The notes under the pieces are model-generated. The model was not told the DNA's origin. It saw only the letters and a program-made list of their open reading frames with translations, and ran no database searches. The position numbers and the translations under genes were made by a program. From assembly GCF_943373825.1 (NCBI RefSeq), contig NZ_CALSBP010000002.1, positions 310,001-374,000 of the forward strand: 64,000 nt of DNA, written 5' to 3'. Below, piece after piece: positions 1 through 7,480 of the stretch. Position 1 is the stretch's first letter; each line of letters begins with the position of its first letter. The DNA is from Aquimarina spinulae. Lineage in GTDB: Bacteria > Bacteroidota > Bacteroidia > Flavobacteriales > Flavobacteriaceae.

Positions 1-133
1 TCTCAAAAGGAATATCATTTTGAATGAACCAATTCTCGATCAATTGCGCTGTTTTTTCCTCTTCTGATGAAAACGATGGCGTTTCTATTAAATGATGTAA
101 AAGCTCAATCGCTTCACGTGTTAGTTTTTCCAT
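1..133 (-). CDS. argE: Acetylornithine deacetylase / succinyl-diaminopimelate desuccinylase family (M20), N-terminal part
   Basis: Only the first 44 codons lie in the window; the gene runs off the left edge. The readable N-terminus begins MEKLTREAIELLHHLIETPS and continues with a Ser/Glu-rich stretch ending in WFIQND. This is the usual start of M20-family deacylases of the ArgE/DapE type, which remove the acyl group from N-acyl-ornithine or N-acyl-citrulline late in arginine synthesis. It starts 6 nt after the argB stop codon on the same strand and is therefore the last visible gene of the arginine operon. The metal ligands and catalytic Glu lie outside the window, so the assignment rests on the N-terminus and on operon position. 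Confidence 0.8.
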   Translation of the reverse strand, partial: MEKLTREAIELLHHLIETPSFSSEEEKTAQLIENWFIQNDIPFE

Positions 134-139
134 TATTAG

Positions 140-931
140 TTATAGACTTAAAGTCGTATGTTTAGTTGTATTATCCTTTATAAAATCTGCATTAGCAATA
201 TGTACTGTGCTTACTTTTTTTTGTAAGGCGTCAAAGCAATTCTGAAGCTTTGGAAGCATTCCTTCTGTGATCACTTCTGCTTCTCTTAATGCTGTATACC
301 TCTCTAAATCAATATGTTCGATTACAGAATCTTTATCTTCTATATTTTCAAGAACACCTTTTAATTCGAAACAATAAAATAACGACACCTCGTAATCAGC
401 ACTCATTTCTGAAGCTATTTCTGAAGCTATTGTATCTGCATTCGTATTAAACAATTGCCCTTGACCATCGTGGGTAACGGCGCAAAAAACCGGTGTAATT
501 CCCTGATTTAAAAATGCTTTTATGGTATTGCCATTTACGTTAACAACATCACCAACATATCCATAATCAACAAATTGCACAGGTCTTTTCTTTGCCATAA
601 TTACATTGGCATCTGTCCCAGTTAATCCCAGAGCATTACAATGGTGATGCTGTAAACCTGCAACAATGGTTTTATTTAATAACCCTGCATACGTCATTAC
701 AACGATATCCAGGTTCTCTGCAGAAGTAATTCTTCGACCATCGATCATCTCGGTCTTTATACCTAACTGAGCTGCAAGTCGAGTAGCAGATTTTCCTCCG
801 CCGTGAACCAAAATCTTTGGGCCTTCTACTTTAGAAAAATCTTCTAAGAAAGAAGTCAATGCTTCTGGATCTTCTATTATATTTCCGCCAATCTTGGCGA
901 CCAATAATCTCTTTTTCAAATGTTCTCTCAT
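140..931 (-). CDS. argB: Acetylglutamate kinase
   Basis: Phosphorylates the gamma-carboxylate of N-acylglutamate, the second step of arginine synthesis, in the cytoplasm. Amino-acid kinase fold: the N-terminal KIGGN loop (about residue 13) and the HGGGKS phosphate-binding loop (about residue 43) are both present, and the length (263 aa) is normal for ArgB. I chose the ATG at 931 because it places the product 4 nt after the argF' stop codon and leaves a short leader before KIGGN. An in-frame ATG at 949 would overlap argF' by 14 nt and is the alternative. It belongs to the tightly packed minus-strand arginine operon. Confidence 0.93.
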   Translation of the reverse strand: MREHLKKRLLVAKIGGNIIEDPEALTSFLEDFSKVEGPKILVHGGGKSATRLAAQLGIKTEMIDGRRITSAENLDIVVMTYAGLLNKTIVAGLQHHHCNALGLTGTDANVIMAKKRPVQFVDYGYVGDVVNVNGNTIKAFLNQGITPVFCAVTHDGQGQLFNTNADTIASEIASEMSADYEVSLFYCFELKGVLENIEDKDSVIEHIDLERYTALREAEVITEGMLPKLQNCFDALQKKVSTVHIANADFIKDNTTKHTTLSL

Positions 932-935
932 CACA

Positions 936-1883
936 TTAAGATTTTTCAAGTATTTTCTTTAAAACCAATTGTGCAGCATATGTTCTATTATTTGCCTGTT
1001 CGATAACAATAGAATTTTTACTATCCAGTACTGCATCATCTACAACTACATTTCTTCGTACAGGTAGGCAATGCATAAATTTTGCATCATTGGTTAGTTT
1101 CATTTTTGTATTTGTAATTTTCCAGGAAGGATCATTATCTATGACTTTACCGTATTCTTGATAGGCACTCCAATTTTTGACATACACAAAATCGGCATCT
1201 TTTAATGCATTTTCCTGGTTGTAATCAATGGGCACCTGTTTAGTAATCTGACTGGCTAACTCAAATCCCACAGGATGGGTAATTACAAAATCTGCGTCCA
1301 TACGCTGCATCATCTCTACAAAAGAATTAGCAACTGCCTGTGGTAAGGCTTTTGGATGCGGTGCCCATGATAATACAACCTTTGGCTTGTCTGTTTTTTT
1401 ATATTCGGAAATTGTTATAGCATCTGTTAACGCTTGTAATGGATGTCTGGTCGCGCTTTCCATATTGATAACTGGTATTGAAGCATAGTTCATAAACCCA
1501 TGAAGTACTTTCTCGCTGTAGTCATCATCTCTATCTTCTAACTTTGCAAAAGCTCGTACTCCCAATACATCACAATATTGAGAAACTACCTGGGCAGCTT
1601 CTTTTACATGTTCAGAATTCCCCTGATCCATTATGGTTCCGTCTCCATACTCGAGCGACCAGCCTTCTCCTGTAAAATTCATAACCATAACATTCATTCC
1701 CAGATTTAAGGCTGCTTTCTGGGTGCTCAAACGAGTACGAAGACTTGGATTAAAAAATAACAATCCTATCGTTTTATCTTTACCCAAAGCCATATTAGAT
1801 AAAGGGGTTTTCTTTATTGCAATTGCTTCCTCTACCCAAACGGGTAAAGAGTCTATATCCTGTATTGAAAAGTAGTTGTTCAT
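936..1883 (-). CDS. argF': N-acetyl- or N-succinyl-ornithine carbamoyltransferase (ArgF')
   Basis: Transcarbamylase that acts on acylated ornithine to give N-acyl-citrulline, the Bacteroidota variant of the arginine pathway. Visible motifs are SLRTR (residues 47-51, carbamoyl-phosphate site, where ordinary OTCases have STRTR), HPLQALTD in the middle and HCLPVRRN near residue 275, typical of acetyl/succinyl-ornithine carbamoyltransferases rather than ornithine carbamoyltransferase. Length 315 aa is normal. From the family literature, the Bacteroides enzyme uses succinyl-ornithine and the Xanthomonas enzyme acetyl-ornithine, separated by one active-site position. I cannot place that position confidently here, so the acyl group is left open. 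It lies 9 nt after argD and 4 nt before argB. Confidence 0.9.
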   Translation of the reverse strand: MNNYFSIQDIDSLPVWVEEAIAIKKTPLSNMALGKDKTIGLLFFNPSLRTRLSTQKAALNLGMNVMVMNFTGEGWSLEYGDGTIMDQGNSEHVKEAAQVVSQYCDVLGVRAFAKLEDRDDDYSEKVLHGFMNYASIPVINMESATRHPLQALTDAITISEYKKTDKPKVVLSWAPHPKALPQAVANSFVEMMQRMDADFVITHPVGFELASQITKQVPIDYNQENALKDADFVYVKNWSAYQEYGKVIDNDPSWKITNTKMKLTNDAKFMHCLPVRRNVVVDDAVLDSKNSIVIEQANNRTYAAQLVLKKILEKS

Positions 1884-1892
1884 TCTTATCTC

Positions 1893-3035
1893 TTAAATCA
1901 TTGGTTTTTCTACCAATACACTTTGTAATGCGTTTATAAATTGATCTATCTGCTTTTTCCCAATGGTTAACGGAGGAAGAATTCGCAATAGCTTTTTATT
2001 CATTGCTCCTCCTGTAAAAATATGCTCCTCATAGATGAGTCTTTTTCTAAGTTCGCTAACCTCGAAATCAAACTCTAATCCTAACATTAGTCCTTTTCCT
2101 TTTACCTTTTGTACTCCGGGAATTTGATGTGCTTTAGATTCAAAATATGCTCCTGTTAATCTTGCATTATCAATAAGGTTTTCGGTTTCAATTACTTCAA
2201 GAACCGATAATGCTGCAATACAAGCCAGGTGATTACCTCCAAAAGTGGTTCCCAGCATCCCATAATTAGGTTTTATATGTGGGGCAATTAATATCCCTCC
2301 TATGGGAAAACCGTTACCCATACCTTTTGCTATAGAAATGATATCTGGTGTTATCTCATGATATTGATGTGCAAAAAAATTACCGCTCCTGCCGTAACCC
2401 GATTGCACTTCATCAACTATTAAAACAACTCCGAGCTCATGACATAAGGTTTCTAAGGTTGTAAAAAAAGAAGTAGTTCCTTCATCTAGCCCTCCTACTC
2501 CTTGTATAGGTTCTATAATCACAGCACACACGTCACCTTTTTCTAATTCAGTTCTTACGAGCTCAATTTGGTTTAACGGCAAAAAAGTGACGTTTTGCTG
2601 AGTATTTAATGGTGCATTGATTTTAGCATTATCTGTAGCAGCTACTGCGGCAGATGTTCGCCCGTGAAAACCATTATGAAATGCTACCACCCTTGATTTC
2701 CCTGTATAAAAAGAAGCTAGTTTTAATGCATTTTCATTGGCTTCGGCTCCAGAGTTACATAAAAACAATTGATAGTCGTCATATCCCGATAATGCTCCCA
2801 GTTTTTTTGCTAATTTCGTTTGTAAGTTATTTTGAACAGCATTAGAATAAAAGCCTATTTTCTCTACCTGTTCTTTTATGTTTTGTACATAGTGAGGATG
2901 AGAATGACCTATTGAAATCACTGCATGCCCTCCGTACATATCCAAATATTCTGTTCCATTTTTATCCACAACGGTAGCATTGTAAGCTTTTACAGGCTCT
3001 ACATCATATAAAGGATACACGTCAAATAATTTCAT
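1893..3035 (-). CDS. argD: Acetylornithine / N-acyl-ornithine aminotransferase
   Basis: Class-III PLP-dependent aminotransferase converting N-acylglutamate semialdehyde to N-acylornithine. The PLP lysine is in the AKGMGNGFPIGG motif near residue 237, the upstream VDEVQSGYGRSG segment contains the aspartate that contacts the pyridine nitrogen, and CNSGAEANE binds the cofactor phosphate. Length 380 aa is usual. It sits between proC and argF' in the arginine operon with only 9 nt to argF'. The related enzymes ornithine aminotransferase and GABA aminotransferase are longer, and the operon context favours ArgD. Confidence 0.93.
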   Translation of the reverse strand: MKLFDVYPLYDVEPVKAYNATVVDKNGTEYLDMYGGHAVISIGHSHPHYVQNIKEQVEKIGFYSNAVQNNLQTKLAKKLGALSGYDDYQLFLCNSGAEANENALKLASFYTGKSRVVAFHNGFHGRTSAAVAATDNAKINAPLNTQQNVTFLPLNQIELVRTELEKGDVCAVIIEPIQGVGGLDEGTTSFFTTLETLCHELGVVLIVDEVQSGYGRSGNFFAHQYHEITPDIISIAKGMGNGFPIGGILIAPHIKPNYGMLGTTFGGNHLACIAALSVLEVIETENLIDNARLTGAYFESKAHQIPGVQKVKGKGLMLGLEFDFEVSELRKRLIYEEHIFTGGAMNKKLLRILPPLTIGKKQIDQFINALQSVLVEKPMI

Positions 3036-3253
3036 AATATTAATTGTTGGTTGTTTTTTCTATCTAAAAATTAACTTCAGGTTGTTTTGACAATAACTAC
3101 TTATATTGGTTCTCGATACATTATGTTATGGCATGGCACTCGAACAAACATCGGTTTCGGAATTCATACTTTGTACTTTTACACTTTTCATTATTTAGTA
3201 TTCATTATTCTTTACCAGTACATACGCATCAACTAACAACCAAAAACGATCAA

Positions 3254-4048
3254 CTACTTAATTGTGTTTATTTTTTCATAAGAAGCCATCACTCCTTTTA
3301 TTACCGATGAGCTTAATCCTTGGTGTTCCATCTCATTTAGCCCTTCTATGGTACACCCCTGGGGTGTTGTCACCTTATCGATTTCACGTTCGGGATGAGT
3401 TCCATTCTCTGCTACCAATGTTGCAGCTCCTATCGCGGTTTGCACCGCAATGATTTGGGCTTCATGCGGGTGAAATCCCATTTGAATCCCTCCTTGTATC
3501 ATTGCTCTTAAAAATCTAAGAAAAAATGCTATTCCGCTAGCTCCTAAAACCGTAGCGGCCTGCATTAGACGTTCTTCTATAATTAGCGTTTTACCGATGG
3601 TGTCAAACATCTTTTGTACTGTAGTTAATTCTTCTTTTACATCTTCATTAGCTGCAATACAAGTCATTGATAGTTTTTTGGCAGCTCCTGTATTTGGCAT
3701 TACCCGTACTACTTTATTATTAGGAACTACCTCATTGATTTCGGCAATTGATGTACCTGTTACTGTAGAAATCAATATTTGATCTGTTGTTACTGTATTT
3801 TTTATTTCCTGTAAAACAGCATCCAACTGTCTTGGTTGTACACAAAGAATTACCCATTTTGCATTTTTTATAGATGCTACTATATTTTGTGAGGTAGATA
3901 CTCCTAGTTTTTCTTCAACTTCTTTTAGATTATATTTTGATTTATCTACTACTGTAATATCAGTAGCTTCAAACAAATCACTATTGACCAATCCAGAAAT
4001 TATTGATTTCCCTAAGTTTCCTCCTCCTATAATTGTTATTGTGTTCAT
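3254..4048 (-). CDS. proC: Pyrroline-5-carboxylate reductase
   Basis: NAD(P)H-dependent reductase making proline from pyrroline-5-carboxylate. The N-terminal Rossmann loop reads GGGNLGKS (residues 8-15); the VRVMPNTGA motif and the C-terminal region with a TTPQGCTIEGLN stretch are diagnostic for ProC. Length 264 aa is normal. It lies between argC (41 nt after its stop) and argD, so proline synthesis appears to be co-transcribed with arginine synthesis. Both pathways use glutamate-derived semialdehydes. Confidence 0.93.
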   Translation of the reverse strand: MNTITIIGGGNLGKSIISGLVNSDLFEATDITVVDKSKYNLKEVEEKLGVSTSQNIVASIKNAKWVILCVQPRQLDAVLQEIKNTVTTDQILISTVTGTSIAEINEVVPNNKVVRVMPNTGAAKKLSMTCIAANEDVKEELTTVQKMFDTIGKTLIIEERLMQAATVLGASGIAFFLRFLRAMIQGGIQMGFHPHEAQIIAVQTAIGAATLVAENGTHPEREIDKVTTPQGCTIEGLNEMEHQGLSSSVIKGVMASYEKINTIK

Positions 4049-4089
4049 ATTATTTTTTTATACGTTTATTTCAATATGAAATTCTGTTA

Positions 4090-5067
4090 CTAAAACGCAC
4101 TTGCTTTTAATTCTAATCCTGTTTTCTCTTTTAATCCCAACATTAAATTCATATTATGAATCGCTTGTCCAGATGCTCCTTTGATTAAGTTATCGATTAC
4201 AGATGTGATGAGTAACATTCCATTTTTCTTACTAATGTGTAGTATACATTTATTCGTGTTTACTACTTGTTTTAAATGAATTTCTTCATCAGAAATCACG
4301 GTAAACTCAGCCTTTTTATAGTAGGATGCATATAGTTCTTTCGCCTCTTCTTCGCTACCTTCATATTTTGTGTACATAGTGGCATAAATTCCTTTACTAA
4401 AATTCCCCCTATTAGGAACAAAGAAAACCGGGGCTTCAAAATCATGTTGCTCTTGTTTAAGGCTTTGCTTAATCTCTCCCAGGTGCTGATGTGAGAATAC
4501 TTTATAACTAGAAAAATTATTATCTCTCCAACTAAAATGAGTGGTTCCTCCTGGCATTACACCAGCTCCTGTACTTCCTGTTGTAGCATTAATATGTACT
4601 GCATCCTTAAGTTTCCCTGCAAAAGCTAATGGTAATAATCCTAACTGAATGGCAGTAGCAAAACATCCCGGGTTTGCAATATTTTTTGCTGATCTGATCT
4701 TTTCTTTTTCTAACTCTGGCAAACCATATACAAAATCTCTTCCCAGAAATTCCTGATCATCGTTTAATCTAAAATCATTTCCCAAATCAATTACTTTGGT
4801 CATTTTTGAAAACGTATTGGTTTCTAAAAACAATCTTGATCTGCCATGCCCCAGGCACAAAAACAATACATCGACATTTGGGTTTATAGTATCTGTGAAC
4901 TTAAGATCTATTTCTCCTATCAAATCTGGATGTTGTTTATGAATTGGTACACCAGCATTTGTTGTGCTGTACACAAAATCCAGATGTACTTCTGGGTGAT
5001 GTACTAATAACCTTAAGAGCTCTCCTGCTGTATATCCAGATCCTCCTATTATTCCTACTTGTATCAT
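4090..5067 (-). CDS. argC: N-acetyl-gamma-glutamyl-phosphate reductase
   Basis: Reduces N-acylglutamyl phosphate to the semialdehyde (third step of arginine synthesis). N-terminal dinucleotide loop GGSGYTAGEL; catalytic cysteine in NPGCFATA near residue 135; the later HQHLGEI segment carries the conserved histidine. Length 325 aa is typical. Its start overlaps the argG stop by 4 nt, which indicates translational coupling. Confidence 0.94.
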   Translation of the reverse strand: MIQVGIIGGSGYTAGELLRLLVHHPEVHLDFVYSTTNAGVPIHKQHPDLIGEIDLKFTDTINPNVDVLFLCLGHGRSRLFLETNTFSKMTKVIDLGNDFRLNDDQEFLGRDFVYGLPELEKEKIRSAKNIANPGCFATAIQLGLLPLAFAGKLKDAVHINATTGSTGAGVMPGGTTHFSWRDNNFSSYKVFSHQHLGEIKQSLKQEQHDFEAPVFFVPNRGNFSKGIYATMYTKYEGSEEEAKELYASYYKKAEFTVISDEEIHLKQVVNTNKCILHISKKNGMLLITSVIDNLIKGASGQAIHNMNLMLGLKEKTGLELKASAF

Positions 5068-6254
5068 GATTCACTTGGGTTTACATTATGATATATCTTA
5101 TTGGCATTACCGTAGATTTTTATAAAGCCTTTAGCATCATCAGATGTCCAGGAATTATTCATCTCTCCGTATTGCCCGAAGTCTGATTTCATCATATCAA
5201 AATCTGATTCAATTCCTTCTAAGGTAAAATGATAAGGTTTCAATTTTACTTTTACCTCTCCTGTTACTGATTTTTGAGAGTCTTCCATAAATACTTCAAT
5301 ATTTCTCATTACCGGATCCAAGTAATTTCCTTCATGTAACAACATACCATACCAGTTGGCTAATTGTTCTTTCCAATATTGTTGCCACTTGGTTAAAACG
5401 TGTTTTTCTAAAAGGTGGTGAGCTTTAATGATTACCATTGGTGCCGCTGCTTCAAACCCTACTCTCCCTTTAATACCAATAATTGTATCTCCGACATGAG
5501 TATCTCTCCCAATAGCAAAAGCACTGGCAAGTTCTTCCAGTTTCTGAATGGTATTCACCGGGGTATCCTTAATTCCATCTAATCCTACGAGTTCTCCTTT
5601 TTCGAAGTTTAATGTGATAACTTCTTCCTTTTCTTTTTGAAGTTGACTGGGGTATGCCGTATCTGGTAATGCACGATGCGAAGAAAGGGTTTCTTTTCCT
5701 CCTACACTGGTTCCCCAAATACCTTTATTGATTGAGTACTGTGCCTTTTCCCAGCTGTAGTACACCTCGTGCTTTTCTAGATATTCTACTTCGGCCTGAC
5801 GAGACAGTTTTAAATCTCTAATCGGAGTAATAATTTCGATCTCTGGAGCTAATGTTTGAAAAATCACATCAAATCTTATCTGATCGTTTCCTGCTCCTGT
5901 GCTTCCGTGTGCAATATACTTTGCTCCTATTTTTTTGGCATATTTAATCACCTCTATGGCCTGAAAAATTCGTTCTGCACTTACAGAAAGTGGATATGTA
6001 TTATTTTTTAATACATTACCATAAATCAGGTATTTAATCGCTTTATCATAAAACTCGTTTAGAATGGTTTTATTTATATGAGATGAGCTGCCCAACTCAT
6101 AGGCTCTTTTTTCTGTCTCCTTTAGTTCTTTTTCAGAAAAACCACCTGTGTTTACCAAAATGGTATGTACATCCAGATTTTTTTCATGAATAAGATATTT
6201 TACACAATACGAGGTATCCAGTCCTCCGCTATATGCTAATACTACTTTTTCCAT
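5064..6254 (-). CDS. argG: Argininosuccinate synthase
   Basis: ATP-dependent ligation of citrulline and aspartate. The PP-loop AYSGGLDTS is at residues 7-15, and the conserved HGSTGAGNDQIRF and NKGIWGTSVGG motifs follow. Length 396 aa matches the family. The start overlaps the upstream GNAT gene by 13 nt and the stop overlaps argC, so it is inside the arginine operon. A matching argH is not seen in the window and may lie beyond the left edge. Confidence 0.95.
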   Translation of the reverse strand: MEKVVLAYSGGLDTSYCVKYLIHEKNLDVHTILVNTGGFSEKELKETEKRAYELGSSSHINKTILNEFYDKAIKYLIYGNVLKNNTYPLSVSAERIFQAIEVIKYAKKIGAKYIAHGSTGAGNDQIRFDVIFQTLAPEIEIITPIRDLKLSRQAEVEYLEKHEVYYSWEKAQYSINKGIWGTSVGGKETLSSHRALPDTAYPSQLQKEKEEVITLNFEKGELVGLDGIKDTPVNTIQKLEELASAFAIGRDTHVGDTIIGIKGRVGFEAAAPMVIIKAHHLLEKHVLTKWQQYWKEQLANWYGMLLHEGNYLDPVMRNIEVFMEDSQKSVTGEVKVKLKPYHFTLEGIESDFDMMKSDFGQYGEMNNSWTSDDAKGFIKIYGNANKIYHNVNPSES

Positions 6255-6883
6255 AACAACAATTGTTTATTGCTTGCAAGCATCGTTTGTTTAATATTTT
6301 TTAATCGTTTTAGTACTTTTTTATCGTACCACTTTTCTTTCTTCTTAACTTCTTTTAAAGGGTTGTATAACATACCGGTACACAAGCACATTTTATGCTC
6401 TTTAGAAGTTAGAATATCATAATTTGTACACGTTTTACACCCTGCCCAAAACTTGGGGTCATCTGTTAGTTCAGAGAATGTAACAGGTTTATATCCCAAA
6501 TCAGAATTGATTTTCATTACAGCTAACCCGGTTGTGATACCGAACACTTTGGCCATTGGGTATTTTTTCAAAGAATAATTAAATGTAAATTCTTTGATTT
6601 TTTTTGCCAGACCTTGATTTCTAAAATTGGGATGTACTATTAAACCAGAATGTGCTACATATTTTTCATGTCCCCAGATTTCGATATAACAAAACCCTGC
6701 AAATTGATTGCCCGATATGGCAATAACTGCATTCCTGTTTTGCATCTTTGTTTGTATATATTCTGGAGTACGCTTAGCTATACCGGTTCCTCTTACTTTG
6801 GCAGAATCGGATATTACTTCGCATATTTCCTTTGCATGACGAAAATGATTTTCGTTAGCAATTATTATTTTTACTTTTTCCAT
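6242..6883 (-). CDS. GNAT-family N-acetyltransferase heading the arginine operon (candidate N-acylglutamate synthase)
   Basis: 213 aa. The GNAT core is visible: a beta4-like segment (GLIVHPNFRNQGLAKKI), which carries the acetyl-CoA pyrophosphate loop Q/R-x-x-G-x-A, then a C-terminal part with the cysteine pattern WAGCKTC...CLC. It is the first gene of the arginine operon and overlaps argG. No classical ArgA or ArgJ is visible here, so by position this enzyme could supply the first step (acylation of glutamate). That is an inference; GNAT sequences alone do not reveal the acceptor. The four clustered cysteines could bind a metal. The ATG at 6883 is 27 nt downstream of a large inverted repeat. 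Confidence 0.75.
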   Translation of the reverse strand: MEKVKIIIANENHFRHAKEICEVISDSAKVRGTGIAKRTPEYIQTKMQNRNAVIAISGNQFAGFCYIEIWGHEKYVAHSGLIVHPNFRNQGLAKKIKEFTFNYSLKKYPMAKVFGITTGLAVMKINSDLGYKPVTFSELTDDPKFWAGCKTCTNYDILTSKEHKMCLCTGMLYNPLKEVKKKEKWYDKKVLKRLKNIKQTMLASNKQLLLWKK

Positions 6884-6909
6884 AAACGAATCCCGCTTAT
6901 TAAAGAAGC

Positions 6910-6967
6910 GTTATATCATTTACATTTTGAATTCGCTATATCGAATTCAAAATGTAAATGATATAAC
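6910..6967. repeat. Perfect 26-bp inverted repeat upstream of the arginine operon
   Basis: Two perfectly complementary 26-nt arms (6910-6935 and 6942-6967) separated by 6 nt (ctatat). The minus-strand transcript would form this hairpin just before the GNAT start codon at 6883. It is AT-rich and has no U-tract immediately after it, so it is not a typical intrinsic terminator. It could be an mRNA-stabilising or processing hairpin, a cruciform, a protein operator, or a degenerate mobile hairpin. The apex carries ATTCGCTATA, which also occurs at 10607 and within another inverted repeat near 21829. Confidence 0.9.
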
Positions 6968-7124
6968 TATTAAAATTAGTGTTGATTTTTCTGAATCCAG
7001 GTTGGTATGCGAATCATATCCCGTTATTTGCGTGATAAGAATTCTTACTAAATACTTTAAATAGGTTATGTACACAACTATTTAAAAATTCGGTTTTTCT
7101 AAAATGGATTCGATGTCTCTAGGG

Positions 7125-7145
7125 GAAGTAGGACGCACCTACTTC
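7125..7145 (-). other. 8-bp hairpin between the putative arg leader ORF and the operon
   Basis: GAAGTAGG and CCTACTTC form a perfect 8-bp stem with a 5-nt loop, 10 nt after the stop of the putative leader ORF (minus-strand sense). No U-run follows. It may be one arm of a leader structure. Confidence 0.5.
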
Positions 7146-7154
7146 AAAAGAATA

Positions 7155-7262
7155 TTAGACCCCCAAGGGGCGACGAAAGCGGCGTGTGGGAATAAATGTA
7201 TTACCAAAATTGTTCAAATATTGAACTTTACTCTCTGTAGATATGTAATTTACCGTTTTCAT
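7155..7262 (-). CDS. Possible arginine leader peptide (35 aa, ending RRFRRPLGV)
   Basis: A 35-codon ORF starts at the ATG at 7262 (MKTVNYISTESKV...) and stops at 7155. Near its end it has four arginines around one Phe, encoded CGC CGC TTT CGT CGC, in a genome where AGA and CGA look more usual. It lies about 270 nt upstream of the arginine operon, on the same strand, behind a plausible promoter. An 8-bp hairpin (7125-7145) follows the stop. This arrangement fits a leader whose translation senses charged tRNA-Arg. I could not find a convincing terminator/antiterminator pair, so the mechanism and even translation are unproven. Confidence 0.45.
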   Translation of the reverse strand: MKTVNYISTESKVQYLNNFGNTFIPTRRFRRPLGV

Positions 7263-7313
7263 AATAGTAACTCTAAATCGTCGGCCGTGGCCCCTTTCGT
7301 TAACTAGATGGTA

Positions 7314-7346
7314 CAATATTACGTAAAAAATTAATACGGGAAACAA
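7314..7346 (-). promoter_or_regulatory. Candidate Bacteroidota-type promoter for the arg leader/operon
   Basis: On the minus strand a TTG (7346-7344) is followed after 22 nt by TAATATTG (7321-7314), one mismatch from the TAnnTTTG -7 box. A transcript would begin about 45 nt before the putative leader peptide ATG. The match is not perfect, so this is a candidate only. Confidence 0.4.
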
Positions 7347-7418
7347 ATAAATCGTAAAACTGATTAACTTTTATCGTTTTAATAAAATCATGAACCTTTA
7401 TCTATCAAATTGATATTC

Positions 7419-7480
7419 TATACCTTAAGTTTCTAATAAAAAAATAGAAAAGAGTTTTAATATAAAGAACTTAAGGTATA
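7419..7480. repeat. Inverted repeat abutting the ilvA stop codon
   Basis: Perfect 13-bp arms TATACCTTAAGTT (7419-7431) and AACTTAAGGTATA (7468-7480) enclose 36 nt of AT-rich sequence and end exactly at the ilvA stop codon. It could end or protect the ilv transcript, although no U-tract follows the distal arm. Confidence 0.7.

Noticed and set aside
7104..7307. 67-codon plus-strand ORF before ilvA
   Set aside because: It is antisense to the putative arg leader and has no start context or domain.
7100..7310. A known structured RNA (tmRNA, RNase P RNA, SRP RNA)
   Set aside because: The GC-richer stretch lacks the conserved cores of these RNAs; the arg-leader reading fits better.
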